A stretch of 64,000 bases of DNA. It comes from Algimonas ampicilliniresistens (GTDB lineage: Bacteria > Pseudomonadota > Alphaproteobacteria > Caulobacterales > Maricaulaceae). Under the pieces are notes generated by a model. The model was not told where the DNA came from. It made no database searches and saw only the letters and a program-made list of their open reading frames with translations. Of this stretch, positions 11,074-19,850 are shown piece after piece; the first letter of the stretch is position 1; the number at the start of each line of letters is the position of its first letter. Both the position numbers and the translations under genes were made by a program. The stretch spans positions 1,302,001-1,366,000 of the forward strand of contig NZ_BSNK01000001.1 in NCBI RefSeq assembly GCF_030159955.1. Direction: 5' to 3'.

Positions 11074-13064
11074 CGGTTGAGGAGTCCCTTAGCCGCGGTC
11101 ACAACCGCATCTGTCGTGATGCCGAAATGTTCGAACAAATCAGCGCCCGGCGCAGAGGCTCCGAAACTGTCCATGCCCACAAAGGCCCCACCCCGTCCGA
11201 TCAATGCATCCCAGCCTTGGCGTATTCCGGCTTCAACGGCCAGTTTGGGTAGGTCTTTGCCGAGCACGGACCGGATATAGTTTTCATCCTGCTCCATGAA
11301 CAGATCGAGGCATGGTACAGATACAACACGCGCTGTAATGCCGTCGCCTGCCAGACGCTCAGCCGCCTCCACAGCCAGATGGACCTCTGATCCCGTGGCA
11401 ATAAGGACGATGTCATCAGCCCCCTCACCGGCTTGCAACACATAACCGCCGCGCTCGCACCAGTTGGTTGAAGCGTCGTCCCGGACCGCTGGTAAGCCTT
11501 GGCGTGTCAGTGCCATTACGCTCGGCCCATCATCTCTCTGTACAGCCAATTCCCAACATTCCGCTGTCTCCAGCGCGTCGGCCGGGCGGTAGGTATAGAC
11601 ATTTGGGATTGCGCGTAGGCTGGCCAGATGTTCGACTGGTTGATGCGTCGGACCATCTTCGCCCACACCGATAGAATCGTGTGTAGCGACATAGATCACG
11701 CGCTTTTCCATCAACGCCGCGAGACGGACGGACGGACGGCAATAATCCATAAAGACCATGAATAGCCCAGAATAAGGCAGGACGCCGCCATGCAGCGACA
11801 TGCCGTTCATAGCCGCCGCCATACCATGCTCACGAATGCCGTAATTCAGGTAGCGCCCGCCATAGTGACCCGCTTGGATTTCATCGGATGTGGCCGGTGT
11901 TTTGGTCTTATTGGAGCCTTCCAAGTCAGCTGAGCCAGACATCATATCGGTCAGAGATTCGGTCAGCGGCACGAGCGCTTTACCGGATGCTGCGCGTGTC
12001 GCCATGGACGGTTTGTCAGCAGCCACTTTGTTTTTGTAAGCTTGGAACGTTTCCAACCAGCCCTCATTCAAACCACCAGACATGGCGCGTTCAAAGTCGG
12101 CTTTGTGATCGGATGCCGCCAGTCGTTCTTTCCATTCGCGATGGGCCTTCCGGCCTTTGCGACCCGGACGTTTCCAGAGTTTGTAAACAGAATCAGGGAC
12201 TTCAAACGGACCGTGGTCCCAACCGCGCGCGGCACGCGTGCCCGCGATTTCTTCGTCACCGAGCGGAGCGCCATGCGCTTTCGATGTTCCAGCCCGGGTC
12301 GGGGCTCCCTTCCCGATGGTCGTTTTGCAAGCGATCAGTGTGGGCTTATCGGATTTCTTGGCGCGGCGCAGGGCGCTGGCGACCTGTTGCGGATTATGTC
12401 CGTCAATCTCGATGACTTTCCAGCCCGATGCTTCGAAGCGCTTCTTTTGATTGGTTGAGTCGGACAGCGACACAGGACCATCAATCGTAATGTTGTTGTC
12501 GTCCCAGAGAACCGTTAGGCGGTTGAGCGCAAGATGCCCGGCTAGGCTGATCGCTTCCTGACTAATGCCTTCCATCAGGCAGCCATCGCCCGCGATAACG
12601 TAAGTGTGGTGATCGACAACGGCGTCACCATAGCGCGCATTCAAATGGCGCTCAGCAATGGCGAAGCCGACCGCGTTGGAAATGCCCTGCCCCAGGGGTC
12701 CGGTTGTGGTCTCGACGCCCGGCACATGGCCATATTCCGGGTGCCCGGCGGTGATGGAGCCAAGCTGACGAAAATTCTTGATCTGGTCCATCGTCACAGC
12801 CTTGTAGCCAGTCAAATGTAGCAGGCTGTAAATCAACATCGAGCCATGCCCGGCGGACAAGATGAACCGATCTCGATCGGCCCAATTCGGATCCGATGGA
12901 TCGAACTTCAGAAATTTGGAAAATAGAACAGTCGCGGCGTCGGCCATACCCATCGGCATGCCGGGGTGGCCGGAGTTAGCGCGCTGCACCGCATCCATGG
13001 ATAGGGCGGCGATCGCATTGGCCATGTCACGATGTTCGAGCTGGCTTTTGGAAAGGTCGGTCAT
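11070..13064 (-). CDS. tkt: Transketolase
   Basis: Thiamine-diphosphate enzyme of the non-oxidative pentose phosphate pathway, moving two-carbon units between ketoses and aldoses. The 664-residue length is standard. Visible features are the N-terminal SGHPGMPMGMA substrate-site segment, GPLGQGISNAVG, the cofactor signature GDGCLMEG followed by WDDNNITIDG, and the pyrimidine-domain segment FGIREHGMAAAMNG. It is the first gene of a three-gene run with DUF442 and SulP; no regulatory signature stood out in the ~110 bases upstream. Confidence 0.98.
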   Translation of the reverse strand: MTDLSKSQLEHRDMANAIAALSMDAVQRANSGHPGMPMGMADAATVLFSKFLKFDPSDPNWADRDRFILSAGHGSMLIYSLLHLTGYKAVTMDQIKNFRQLGSITAGHPEYGHVPGVETTTGPLGQGISNAVGFAIAERHLNARYGDAVVDHHTYVIAGDGCLMEGISQEAISLAGHLALNRLTVLWDDNNITIDGPVSLSDSTNQKKRFEASGWKVIEIDGHNPQQVASALRRAKKSDKPTLIACKTTIGKGAPTRAGTSKAHGAPLGDEEIAGTRAARGWDHGPFEVPDSVYKLWKRPGRKGRKAHREWKERLAASDHKADFERAMSGGLNEGWLETFQAYKNKVAADKPSMATRAASGKALVPLTESLTDMMSGSADLEGSNKTKTPATSDEIQAGHYGGRYLNYGIREHGMAAAMNGMSLHGGVLPYSGLFMVFMDYCRPSVRLAALMEKRVIYVATHDSIGVGEDGPTHQPVEHLASLRAIPNVYTYRPADALETAECWELAVQRDDGPSVMALTRQGLPAVRDDASTNWCERGGYVLQAGEGADDIVLIATGSEVHLAVEAAERLAGDGITARVVSVPCLDLFMEQDENYIRSVLGKDLPKLAVEAGIRQGWDALIGRGGAFVGMDSFGASAPGADLFEHFGITTDAVVTAAKGLLNR

Positions 13065-13172
13065 GTCCGCCTCCTGCCACGATTTTGCGTAGAGGTTAAC
13101 CCGGACTCTGTCTGTTATAGCGCTCTTCTCAGCCCGGAATCGCCCTCGACTGTGGACTAACGCTCAACGGCG

Positions 13173-15029
13173 CTATCCAAGACCGAATGCGACAGCCGTA
13201 TGGTAAGTGACTGCGGCAGCCGCGTAAGCGAGCACAAACAGATAGCCAAAAGCGAAAAGCGGCCATTTCCAGCTATGAGTTTCTTTGCGGATAATGGCGA
13301 AAGTCGACAGACACTGCGGCGCAAACACGAACCAGGCTAGGAACGCTAAGCCCGTCGCCATCGACCATTGGCTGGCGATCACAGCAGACATCTGCCCTTC
13401 GATCCCATCGCCTTGCACTGCATAGATAGTCGCGAGGCTGGACACGGCGACTTCGCGCGCCGCCATAGCCGGAATCAAAGCGATCGACATTTCAAGGTTG
13501 AAACCGATCGGCTTGAGAATGGGCAGCAAGATATTGCCGAGCATCCCTGCATAGGTCTCGCCAATGCTCCCAGCATTACGCGGGAAGGTCGTGAGCACCC
13601 AGATGATGATCGAAGCCGGCAGAATGATCCGTCCAGCCCGATTCACAAAGATCATCGCCCGATCCCAAATCCCCATAAGATAATCACGGAAAACCGGCGT
13701 TTTATAGCTCGGCAGCTCGATCAGCAAACCGCCGCTTTCGCCTCGAGACAGCGTTTTTTTGAAGATGAACGCCATGATGAAGGCGAACAGAATGCCAACG
13801 AGAATCAGACCGAACGCAACGAGACCCTGTTGCGAAAACGGTCCCACACGCCCTTGCGGAATGAACGCTGCGATAATCATGAAATAGACCGGCCAACGCG
13901 CCGAACAGGTCATCAATGGCGCAATGAGAATTGTGGTTAGGCGATCCTTCTCCTGCTCGATTGTCCGCGCCGCCATGATGCCCGGAATAGCGCATGCGAA
14001 AGAGGAAAGCAGCGGAATGAAAGCCCGGCCGTTGAGGCCGACCTTAGCCATGAGCGTGTCCACGAGGAATGCTGCCCGCGCCATATAGCCTGAGGCTTCA
14101 AGCAGTAAGATAAAGGCAAAAAGAATGACGATTTGAGGCAGAAAGACCAATACGGCGCCGACGCCTGCAATGGCCCCATCGACGATAACGGATTGCAGCA
14201 ACCCGTCCGGGATAATCGCTTCGACGGCGCCCTGAAGCCCACCAATCGCGCTATCGATCAAATCCATAGCCGGACCTGCCCACGTGTAGACGGCCTGAAA
14301 CATGACAAACAAAATGGCGAGTAAGATCAAGAGCCCCAAGACAGGATGCAGCACGATTTTGTCGATTCTGTGGGTAATCGTCTCAGTCTGCGGAATTCGC
14401 GAGACTGCATGGCGTGTCGCGGATCGAGCGCGTTGTTGAATTTCGCGCACTTCACCGCGTTCTTCAGACGGTTTAGGCGCGCTGCCATACGCAACGTCGC
14501 CAGACCACTCCGTTAGGAAATCGAGCAGATGAGCCCGTCCTGAAGCTCGGACGGCGACACAATTCACAACAGGAATACCGAGCTCTTGTTCCAGCGCAGG
14601 AATATCGATGTTCAGCCCGTCGCGCGCGGCCATATCCATCATGTTCAGTACGAGCACGATAGGGAGCCCATAATTCTTGGCCTGCAGCACATTGTGCAAA
14701 TGGGTTTCGATATGGGCGGCATCGAGCACGAAGAGAATGGCGTCCGGAGCACGTTCATTCTCTAGTCGACCACTCACCGCATCAATCGCGACGCGCTCAT
14801 CCATCGACTTGCCCGTGTCGCCATAGACGCCGGGGAGATCAAGCAGCTCAATCGCTCGACCATCGGGAAGGTCGAACACTCCCTTGCGGTATTCGACTGT
14901 GACGCCGGGATAGTTTGCGACCTTGGCTCGTCCCCCGGTCAACGCGTTGAACAGCGATGTCTTCCCACAATTGGGCGCACCTAGAAGGGCTAGGCGGACA
15001 GGCCTCGTTTGAGTTTCGACAGAGCTCAT
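13173..15029 (-). CDS. feoB: Ferrous iron transport GTPase/permease FeoB
   Basis: Main Fe2+ uptake protein of the inner membrane. From the chosen start at 15029 (618 residues) it has the cytosolic G domain with P-loop GAPNCGKTS at ~17-25, the switch DLPGVYG and the guanine-specificity motif NMMD, followed by a helical linker. A membrane domain from ~210 has several segments, including the conserved CAIPGIMAAR gate region. It is shorter than the ~770 residues of E. coli FeoB, mainly by lacking C-terminal cytoplasmic sequence. No FeoC is visible. The start follows the feoA stop by about 10 bases; a frame continuing to 15104 runs back into feoA and is rejected. Confidence 0.97.
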   Translation of the reverse strand: MSSVETQTRPVRLALLGAPNCGKTSLFNALTGGRAKVANYPGVTVEYRKGVFDLPDGRAIELLDLPGVYGDTGKSMDERVAIDAVSGRLENERAPDAILFVLDAAHIETHLHNVLQAKNYGLPIVLVLNMMDMAARDGLNIDIPALEQELGIPVVNCVAVRASGRAHLLDFLTEWSGDVAYGSAPKPSEERGEVREIQQRARSATRHAVSRIPQTETITHRIDKIVLHPVLGLLILLAILFVMFQAVYTWAGPAMDLIDSAIGGLQGAVEAIIPDGLLQSVIVDGAIAGVGAVLVFLPQIVILFAFILLLEASGYMARAAFLVDTLMAKVGLNGRAFIPLLSSFACAIPGIMAARTIEQEKDRLTTILIAPLMTCSARWPVYFMIIAAFIPQGRVGPFSQQGLVAFGLILVGILFAFIMAFIFKKTLSRGESGGLLIELPSYKTPVFRDYLMGIWDRAMIFVNRAGRIILPASIIIWVLTTFPRNAGSIGETYAGMLGNILLPILKPIGFNLEMSIALIPAMAAREVAVSSLATIYAVQGDGIEGQMSAVIASQWSMATGLAFLAWFVFAPQCLSTFAIIRKETHSWKWPLFAFGYLFVLAYAAAAVTYHTAVAFGLG

Positions 15030-15039
15030 AATGTGACGT

Positions 15040-15291
15040 CTAGGTGTTTGCAGGTTCCACAAGGATCGCGGCTGCGTCCTCGCGGCGAAGCGCAATAATC
15101 GCACCGTTCAATCGAACACTCATCGGATTACGACCAAACAGGCCGAAATGAAGCGGCTCGACCCGATCCCCTTCCGCAAAGCCAATGTCACGCAGTCTGA
15201 TTTCCAATTTTTCATCGGCGGATGAAAAACCGAGAATCCGGGTTGAGGTAGACCGGGCGAGATCGGTCAGACGGGTTGGCATTTGAGACAT
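15040..15291 (-). CDS. feoA: FeoA-domain ferrous iron transport protein
   Basis: An 83-residue SH3-like protein that supports FeoB function. Recognisable are RLRDIGFAEGDRVEPLHFG, GRNPMSVRLNGAIIALRREDA and a hydrophobic C-terminus, the usual FeoA pattern. I use the ATG at 15291; longer starts run into the iron-regulator-like operator and promoter region. It directly precedes feoB on the same strand, and both are probably repressed by Fur when iron is plentiful through the site at 15303-15321. Confidence 0.93.
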   Translation of the reverse strand: MSQMPTRLTDLARSTSTRILGFSSADEKLEIRLRDIGFAEGDRVEPLHFGLFGRNPMSVRLNGAIIALRREDAAAILVEPANT

Positions 15292-15302
15292 AGGTTTGCC
15301 AT

Positions 15303-15321
15303 AGTGAGAATTAGTCGCAAC
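15303..15321 (-). promoter_or_regulatory. Putative Fur box upstream of feoAB
   Basis: Read on the minus strand the site is GTTGCGACTAATTCTCACT. It resembles widespread Fur operators of the form TTGCGAATGATTCTCA with only a couple of mismatches over the central 15 bases. It lies about 12 bases upstream of the feoA start, where a bound repressor would block transcription or initiation. Iron control of feoAB by Fur is established in many proteobacteria; the match here is by eye. Confidence 0.55.
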
Positions 15322-15491
15322 TGCAAAGGAAAAGCTCACGCGGTTCGTGACCAACGTCACATTCAGCGCGTTTCGTCAAAATGGTGACAAATCGGGACTA
15401 TAAAATCGACTATAGATCGGGGTGTGTTTTATCCTCTTATACGGAGTGGACAGCCCCGCGAGTCGATCCTATAGACGCGCCTCGTAAACGG

Positions 15492-15567
15492 GCCCGAATA
15501 GCTCAGTTGGTAGAGCAACGGATTGAAAATCCGTGTGTCCCTGGTTCAAATCCAGGTTCGGGCACCA
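15492..15567 (+). tRNA. tRNA-Phe (anticodon GAA)
   Basis: Complete 76-base cloverleaf with encoded CCA. The acceptor stem GCCCGAA pairs with TTCGGGC, the D-arm contains AGCTCAGTTGGTAGAGC, the anticodon stem CGGAT/ATCCG encloses loop TTGAAAA with anticodon GAA, and the T-arm is CCTGGTTCAAATCCAGG. No att-like duplication or integrase is found next to it. Confidence 0.97.
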
Positions 15568-15602
15568 TTTCCCTTCCCCCTCGTATCGTTTAGGCGACGC
15601 CT

Positions 15603-16409
15603 ATGGCTCGTCTTGATCAGATTATTTCTCATCGCTTTCGCGGTTTTGCCCAGCATGAGAGCACAATGGACGGCTTAATCGCCGCGCTCGACTTTGGTGT
15701 AAAGCAGATTGAGTTCGATATTCGACTCACGCGATGCGGGACACCGATGATCACGCATGACGAGGCCGCGCGCGATTCGAAGGGCCAGCTCCACAAAATT
15801 TGCGATGTTTTCGCGCGTGATCTTTCCAGTTTAGGGGGGGATTTCGCCCGAATGCCGAGCGCGCCTGAGTTGTTCAAAGCCATCGCCACTCACGACAATC
15901 GCAATTGCCGGGTCCTAATCGACATGAAGGACGCCGGATTTGAAGAGATGCTCTACGCACTCTGTGCGGAACACCGCCTTCGCGAGCGCTCGATCTGGGT
16001 CTCTTGGTTGCCGGAAGTTCTCTACGCCATCCACGACATTGACGAGACCGCGCAGTCTTGCCTGTCCCATTGGTGCCAACCTCCGAACCTCGCCGTGCGG
16101 TCGGTCCACAAAGTTTACAAAGCCAATCTTGGGCGTATTGAACGGCCCGAACGCACCTATGTCCACGGCGAACGATCTGGTTGGTTCGTTGATGGGCCCT
16201 TAAAGGGTGAATTGCGTGAGGTTGTTAATTGGGTCTGCGTGCCAGCTAAGCAGGTCAGCGCGGCGCTGGTCGAGGACTATCATCAAGACGGAACGCAAGT
16301 CAGCGCCTTCTCCTATAAGACGCGCGCCGCGATTGAGACGGCAGAAGCCCGTCATGGCCACGATGCGTTCTTTAGCGACGCCAAGGCACCGTTCGAATCG
16401 TTCATCTAG
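15603..16409 (+). CDS. Glycerophosphodiester phosphodiesterase-like protein
   Basis: A 268-residue cytosolic protein (no signal peptide) that fits the GDPD TIM-barrel family, which hydrolyses glycerophosphodiesters from phospholipid turnover. Catalytic landmarks are present: the first His-Arg in ISHRFRGF (residues ~8-12), the metal ligands in QIEFDIRLT, and the second His in MITHDE. The usual HRG...PEN segment is altered to [12 protein letters not shown], and the second half is divergent, so substrate may differ from classical GDPD enzymes. The stop overlaps the convergent yacG stop by a few bases. It follows tRNA-Phe by 35 bases. Confidence 0.8.
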   Translation: MARLDQIISHRFRGFAQHESTMDGLIAALDFGVKQIEFDIRLTRCGTPMITHDEAARDSKGQLHKICDVFARDLSSLGGDFARMPSAPELFKAIATHDNRNCRVLIDMKDAGFEEMLYALCAEHRLRERSIWVSWLPEVLYAIHDIDETAQSCLSHWCQPPNLAVRSVHKVYKANLGRIERPERTYVHGERSGWFVDGPLKGELREVVNWVCVPAKQVSAALVEDYHQDGTQVSAFSYKTRAAIETAEARHGHDAFFSDAKAPFESFI

Positions 16410-16591
16410 TCGTTCGCAGCCTGAGGCCGTGGGTCGATGAGGCTACCCTCTGGAGCCGGCTCTTCGGTCGGGATGGCGTAACTTCCCTTAAACCACCGCC
16501 CAAGATCAATGTCGGCGCAGCGTTTCGAACAGAATGGACGGAAGTCTGTCATAGACTCACGTGTTTTGCAGATTGGGCAAGGTCGGCTCAT
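16406..16591 (-). CDS. yacG: YacG family DNA gyrase inhibitor, zinc-binding
   Basis: A 61-residue protein with the YacG zinc site: CPIC at residues ~5-8 and CSKRC at ~21-25, then [13 protein letters not shown], a conserved family stretch. Known family members bind GyrB and inhibit gyrase. It is the last gene of the murA-to-yacG run; its start overlaps the stop of the upstream RNase E/G gene by four bases (16588-16591), so translation is probably coupled. Confidence 0.92.
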   Translation of the reverse strand: MSRPCPICKTRESMTDFRPFCSKRCADIDLGRWFKGSYAIPTEEPAPEGSLIDPRPQAAND

Positions 16592-17604
16592 CGGTCACCC
16601 TTCACCTGAACGCTATCGCCCAGCTCGACAGTAAACCGCGCGCCCAGCCGTTCAGTCATCGGGGCGCGCCAGTCAAACGGCGCATCCTCTAACCACACCC
16701 AGACCGGCTGATCGACGCTCAGTGTCATTTTGGCCCCAGCGGTTATTTTTGCTTCGCGCTCTAACTGGCGCAGCGCGCGAATAGCCCGTGTCTCTACGGT
16801 CGGTTCGCCAAAGCGATCATTGAGCATCGCATCGATCGACGGTCCGTCTTGGCCACGTGTCATCTCAACCACGCCAAAGCGAGAGAACGGCGCGATGCGA
16901 ATACTGGCGGGATCGGTCTCGGCCATCTCTTCCATCAAGCGAATCAGAGTTGAGCGCTGTTTCGATTGACGCAGATTGGGAAAGTCGATGGCGATCAATC
17001 CACCCAGACCCCGCAGCCGAAGCTGGCTGAGGATGAGTTTGGCCGCACCCACACTGCAATCCATCACGGTCTTTGACCCACCTTTATCAACATCGACGGC
17101 GATCAGCGCCTGCGTGCGCTCTATGGTGATGCTGCCGCCACCGGGAATGGCCAGTTGCCGCTCCGTCGCTGTATCAAAAATACCGACAGGCGCGTCTTCA
17201 TAGGCCAGCTCTGGGAAGCGACGGTCCAACCGTTCGCGCAAAGACAAGGCTGTGACCACACCAGGTTTTTCGCGGCTGGCCTCTGCAACATGACGCAGGA
17301 CCGGTCCCTTCTCCGCGATGGCTTCCTTAGCAACAATCACGTCAACCCGCTCGCCTTCCGTCAGGCGCGGCAAGTCCCGCTGGCCTTTGAAAGACAGCAA
17401 ACCATTCGGACCTGAGCCCAGTGCGATCCAAAGCCCACCAATCGACGCGTCAATCGCGACGACTTGCCCGGTCCATTGTTCTCCAATCCGGGGCTTGCGA
17501 AAATCCGACCAACGGTCGAGATGGAGTTCGACCAGTTTGCGGCCTTCATAGACAGCGGCACGGGTTTCCCCGACAGTCTCTTCGATAACGACACGGCGTT
17601 TCAC
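16588..17604 (-). CDS. Short ribonuclease E/G-family protein
   Basis: A 338-residue member of the RNase E/G family, which cleaves single-stranded RNA in rRNA maturation and mRNA decay. An S1-like segment lies at ~40-75 ([20 protein letters not shown]), and the two DNase-I-like catalytic acidic segments are recognisable as [10 protein letters not shown] and [11 protein letters not shown]. It is much shorter than E. coli RNase G (489 residues) and I cannot see the CPxCxG zinc-link motif. Alphaproteobacteria commonly carry this short form between maf and yacG, while a separate full-size RNase E is expected elsewhere. It overlaps both neighbours by four bases. Confidence 0.85.
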   Translation of the reverse strand: MKRRVVIEETVGETRAAVYEGRKLVELHLDRWSDFRKPRIGEQWTGQVVAIDASIGGLWIALGSGPNGLLSFKGQRDLPRLTEGERVDVIVAKEAIAEKGPVLRHVAEASREKPGVVTALSLRERLDRRFPELAYEDAPVGIFDTATERQLAIPGGGSITIERTQALIAVDVDKGGSKTVMDCSVGAAKLILSQLRLRGLGGLIAIDFPNLRQSKQRSTLIRLMEEMAETDPASIRIAPFSRFGVVEMTRGQDGPSIDAMLNDRFGEPTVETRAIRALRQLEREAKITAGAKMTLSVDQPVWVWLEDAPFDWRAPMTERLGARFTVELGDSVQVKGDR

Positions 17605-18194
17605 GATATAATCCCCGCGGCGGCTAAGAGGAGCCCCGTTTCATAGACTGGAAGGCCCACAACGCCCGTATAGGAACCTGAAATGTGATGGATAAGCGTC
17701 CCGGCGCGGCCTTGTATTCCATAGCCGCCAGCTTTTCCGCGCCATTCCTCACTGTCCAGATAGCGCGTCATCTCCTGATCAGAGAGCCGCTTCATCTTTA
17801 ACCGGGTTTCACTGACCTTGGACCGCGCCAAACCGTCCGCATCAATGACGCACACGCCTGTGAAAACGCGGTGTGAACGACCACTCATGAGCGAGAGACA
17901 CATCTTGGCCTCGTCGCGCTCCATAGTTTTGGGCAAGATACGACGACCAACGCCGACAACTGTGTCGGCGGCGAGGATCACAGAACCCGGGAGTTGCCTC
18001 AAGGCAGCCTGCGCTTTTTCCTGTGCCAGACGGAGCGCATGCGGCCCCGGTAACTCGCCAGGAATCGGATCTTCGTTAATGTCGGTGGGGTGAACGGCGT
18101 CCGGGGTAAGTCCGATCTGCGCGAGCAAATGCAGGCGTCGCGGACTGGCGCTGGCTAGGATGAAACCGTCACCGGACATGACGGGGTCGGTCAT
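17601..18194 (-). CDS. maf: Maf-family nucleoside triphosphate pyrophosphatase
   Basis: Housekeeping pyrophosphatase that removes dTTP/UTP or modified nucleotides. The 197-residue protein has the phosphate-binding start LASASPRR (~12-19), the conserved ILAADTVV, and later SGRSHRVFTGV and YLDSEEWRGKAGGYGIQG, the C-terminal signature. The start ATG lies 15 bases after the infA stop. Subfamily (YhdE versus YceF type) is not certain; the context next to infA is typical for alphaproteobacteria. Confidence 0.95.
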   Translation of the reverse strand: MTDPVMSGDGFILASASPRRLHLLAQIGLTPDAVHPTDINEDPIPGELPGPHALRLAQEKAQAALRQLPGSVILAADTVVGVGRRILPKTMERDEAKMCLSLMSGRSHRVFTGVCVIDADGLARSKVSETRLKMKRLSDQEMTRYLDSEEWRGKAGGYGIQGRAGTLIHHISGSYTGVVGLPVYETGLLLAAAGIIS

Positions 18195-18209
18195 AACGGC
18201 TCTGGCCGC

Positions 18210-18428
18210 CTATTTGAAACGGTAGGTAATCCGACCTTTGGTCAGATCGTAGGGAGTCATTTCGACGGTGACGCGGTCACCCGCCAGAACACGAATCCGG
18301 TTTTTGCGCATCCGTCCCGCCGTATGAGCAATGATTTCGTGATCATTGACCAACTTCACGCGGAAGGTTGCATTCGGCAGAAGTTCAACAACTTCGCCTT
18401 CGAATTCTAAAAGTTCTTCTTTAGCCAA
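18210..18428 (-). CDS. infA: Translation initiation factor IF-1
   Basis: A 72-residue OB-fold protein beginning [19 protein letters not shown] and ending GRITYRFK, an essentially canonical IF-1. It binds the 30S A site during initiation. It sits about 90 bases downstream of the phosphatase gene, a gap large enough for its own promoter, and is followed by maf. Confidence 0.99.
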   Translation of the reverse strand: MAKEELLEFEGEVVELLPNATFRVKLVNDHEIIAHTAGRMRKNRIRVLAGDRVTVEMTPYDLTKGRITYRFK

Positions 18429-18517
18429 AACTAGTCCTTAATTGTCGCTGCACTGAGCAGACGTGTCTTTCGCGCGCCTATATAGGGGCTTTGCGCACAA
18501 TCGAAAGGGTAAATACA

Positions 18518-18916
18518 CTAGCTTAAACGGTCGATCCGGTTCGCTATGACCGTGCGGATCGAGCGGTACGTATCCATGATCGCGCGAACATCATGACTCC
18601 CCATGGATGGGTTCGGCACGGCCCAGAGTTCAATCGGGGCATCTTCGCCAAAAACCGCTAAGGCTGTTTGGCGGGAATCTTCTGAAAAAGTGACGATCCG
18701 ATCAAATGTTTGGCCCGCAAAATCGTTTAAGGATTTCGGCTCATGCTCACTCATATCGATGCCAACTTCTCGCATCACCGCGATCATCAGCTCATCCGCC
18801 TCACCCGGATCAAGCCCGCAAGACACGGCGTTGTGCCCTTTTTTTCGTGCCAGACCTTCCGCCATTGGCGAGCGGACCATGTTGAGCTGGCAAATGAATA
18901 GAATGGGGTCACTCAT
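18518..18916 (-). CDS. Low-molecular-weight protein tyrosine phosphatase-like protein with altered acid loop
   Basis: A 132-residue protein of the LMW-PTP/ArsC fold. The phosphate-binding loop CQLNMVRS (residues 9-16) keeps the nucleophilic Cys and the Arg of CX5R(S/T). The C-terminal acid loop reads VPNPS at ~100-104, where family members usually have an aspartate before the second proline (PDP), so the general acid appears replaced by Asn102. The start at 18916 is chosen because it overlaps the UPF0262 stop (ATGA); a frame to 18940 would overlap more deeply. The gene belongs to the conserved UPF0262-phosphatase-infA cluster; the substrate is unknown. Confidence 0.85.
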   Translation of the reverse strand: MSDPILFICQLNMVRSPMAEGLARKKGHNAVSCGLDPGEADELMIAVMREVGIDMSEHEPKSLNDFAGQTFDRIVTFSEDSRQTALAVFGEDAPIELWAVPNPSMGSHDVRAIMDTYRSIRTVIANRIDRLS

Positions 18917-19413
18917 GATGGGCGCCTGTGGAGGGAGCAAATCAGCGTGAAGAGGCGACGGGATGTATTGAAGCTGATCTCCGCCTGATTACGCAGAGAA
19001 TCAGTCAGCAAGCGCGAACCTTCATTGTGTAGCCCGCGCCGCCCCATATCGATGGCTTCAATCTGAGCCGACGTCGCTGTTCGGATCGCATTATGGTAGC
19101 TCTCACAGATCAGGAAATAGTCCTTCACGATCCGACGGAATGGCACCATCGAAACACTGAATTGCGCTCTTGGAACGCCGAGTGTCGTGTTCACATCGAA
19201 ATGAAGGCGACGCGACTCATCGAGTGCAAGGTGAACCATGTAAGGGCCGGAAGAAGATTCCAGAGGCTTGAACTGATTGTCTTCGATCAGATCAAAGATA
19301 GCGACACGTCTCTCATGCTGCATCTCAACTGATGTGACAGGCAAGCTGGCGTCATCAATGTGCAGCTCGGCGATATGGTGATCGCCCGTCTCGAAATCAG
19401 GCTCCTCCGTCAC
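18913..19413 (-). CDS. UPF0262 family protein
   Basis: A 166-residue protein recognisable as UPF0262, a family restricted largely to alphaproteobacteria. Characteristic stretches are the RRVAIFDLIEDNQF segment (~34-47), YMVHLALDESRRLHFD, and FRRIVKDYFLICESYHNAI. No signal peptide or membrane segment is visible and no function is established. It overlaps both the DUF2948 stop and the phosphatase start by four bases. In many alphaproteobacteria hisD lies just upstream of UPF0262; here DUF2948 abuts it directly. Confidence 0.9.
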   Translation of the reverse strand: MTEEPDFETGDHHIAELHIDDASLPVTSVEMQHERRVAIFDLIEDNQFKPLESSSGPYMVHLALDESRRLHFDVNTTLGVPRAQFSVSMVPFRRIVKDYFLICESYHNAIRTATSAQIEAIDMGRRGLHNEGSRLLTDSLRNQAEISFNTSRRLFTLICSLHRRPS

Positions 19414-19826
19414 GCCGCGTCATGATCGGGTTTGGACCGAGTCCGCCGAGGCTCACCAGTATCAGCCAGAATGAGGTCCAGCCCTTCGACGCTCAGACGC
19501 AGCGAACCGCCACCCGCCAATGTGATCGTCAGCAAACCGGCGGGCGCATCCGTCAACTCGAACGCCAGGTCGAGCACCACCATGAACGCATCCCGTTCGG
19601 TCCGATCCACGCCGTGGCTTTGCAGCCCCATGACACCATCGATCCGGATGCCGCATTCAACGCGTTCCGACGCCGCGGTTTCGTGCATGAAACGGGTAAA
19701 GCGCAGGGAGACCGATCGTGATGTCGGATCAAAGCGAATATCGCCCACACGCAAAATCGCGTCTTGAAGGGCACTCGCTACGATCTTGAGATCGTCCGCA
19801 TCGGTCGCAATTAGTTTCAAAGTCAT
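19410..19826 (-). CDS. DUF2948 family protein
   Basis: A 138-residue protein of the alphaproteobacterial DUF2948 family: it begins LKLIATDADDLKIVASALQDAI, contains RSVSLRFTRFMHE and ends with GGGSLRLSVEGLDLILADTGEP followed by a charged tail. No enzymatic motif is visible. It lies 24 bases after murA and its stop overlaps the UPF0262 start (ATGA at 19410-19413), so these genes are likely one operon with cell-wall and translation genes. Confidence 0.88.
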   Translation of the reverse strand: MTLKLIATDADDLKIVASALQDAILRVGDIRFDPTSRSVSLRFTRFMHETAASERVECGIRIDGVMGLQSHGVDRTERDAFMVVLDLAFELTDAPAGLLTITLAGGGSLRLSVEGLDLILADTGEPRRTRSKPDHDAA

Positions 19827-19850
19827 TGTTCAGCCACTTCTCTATCAGAC

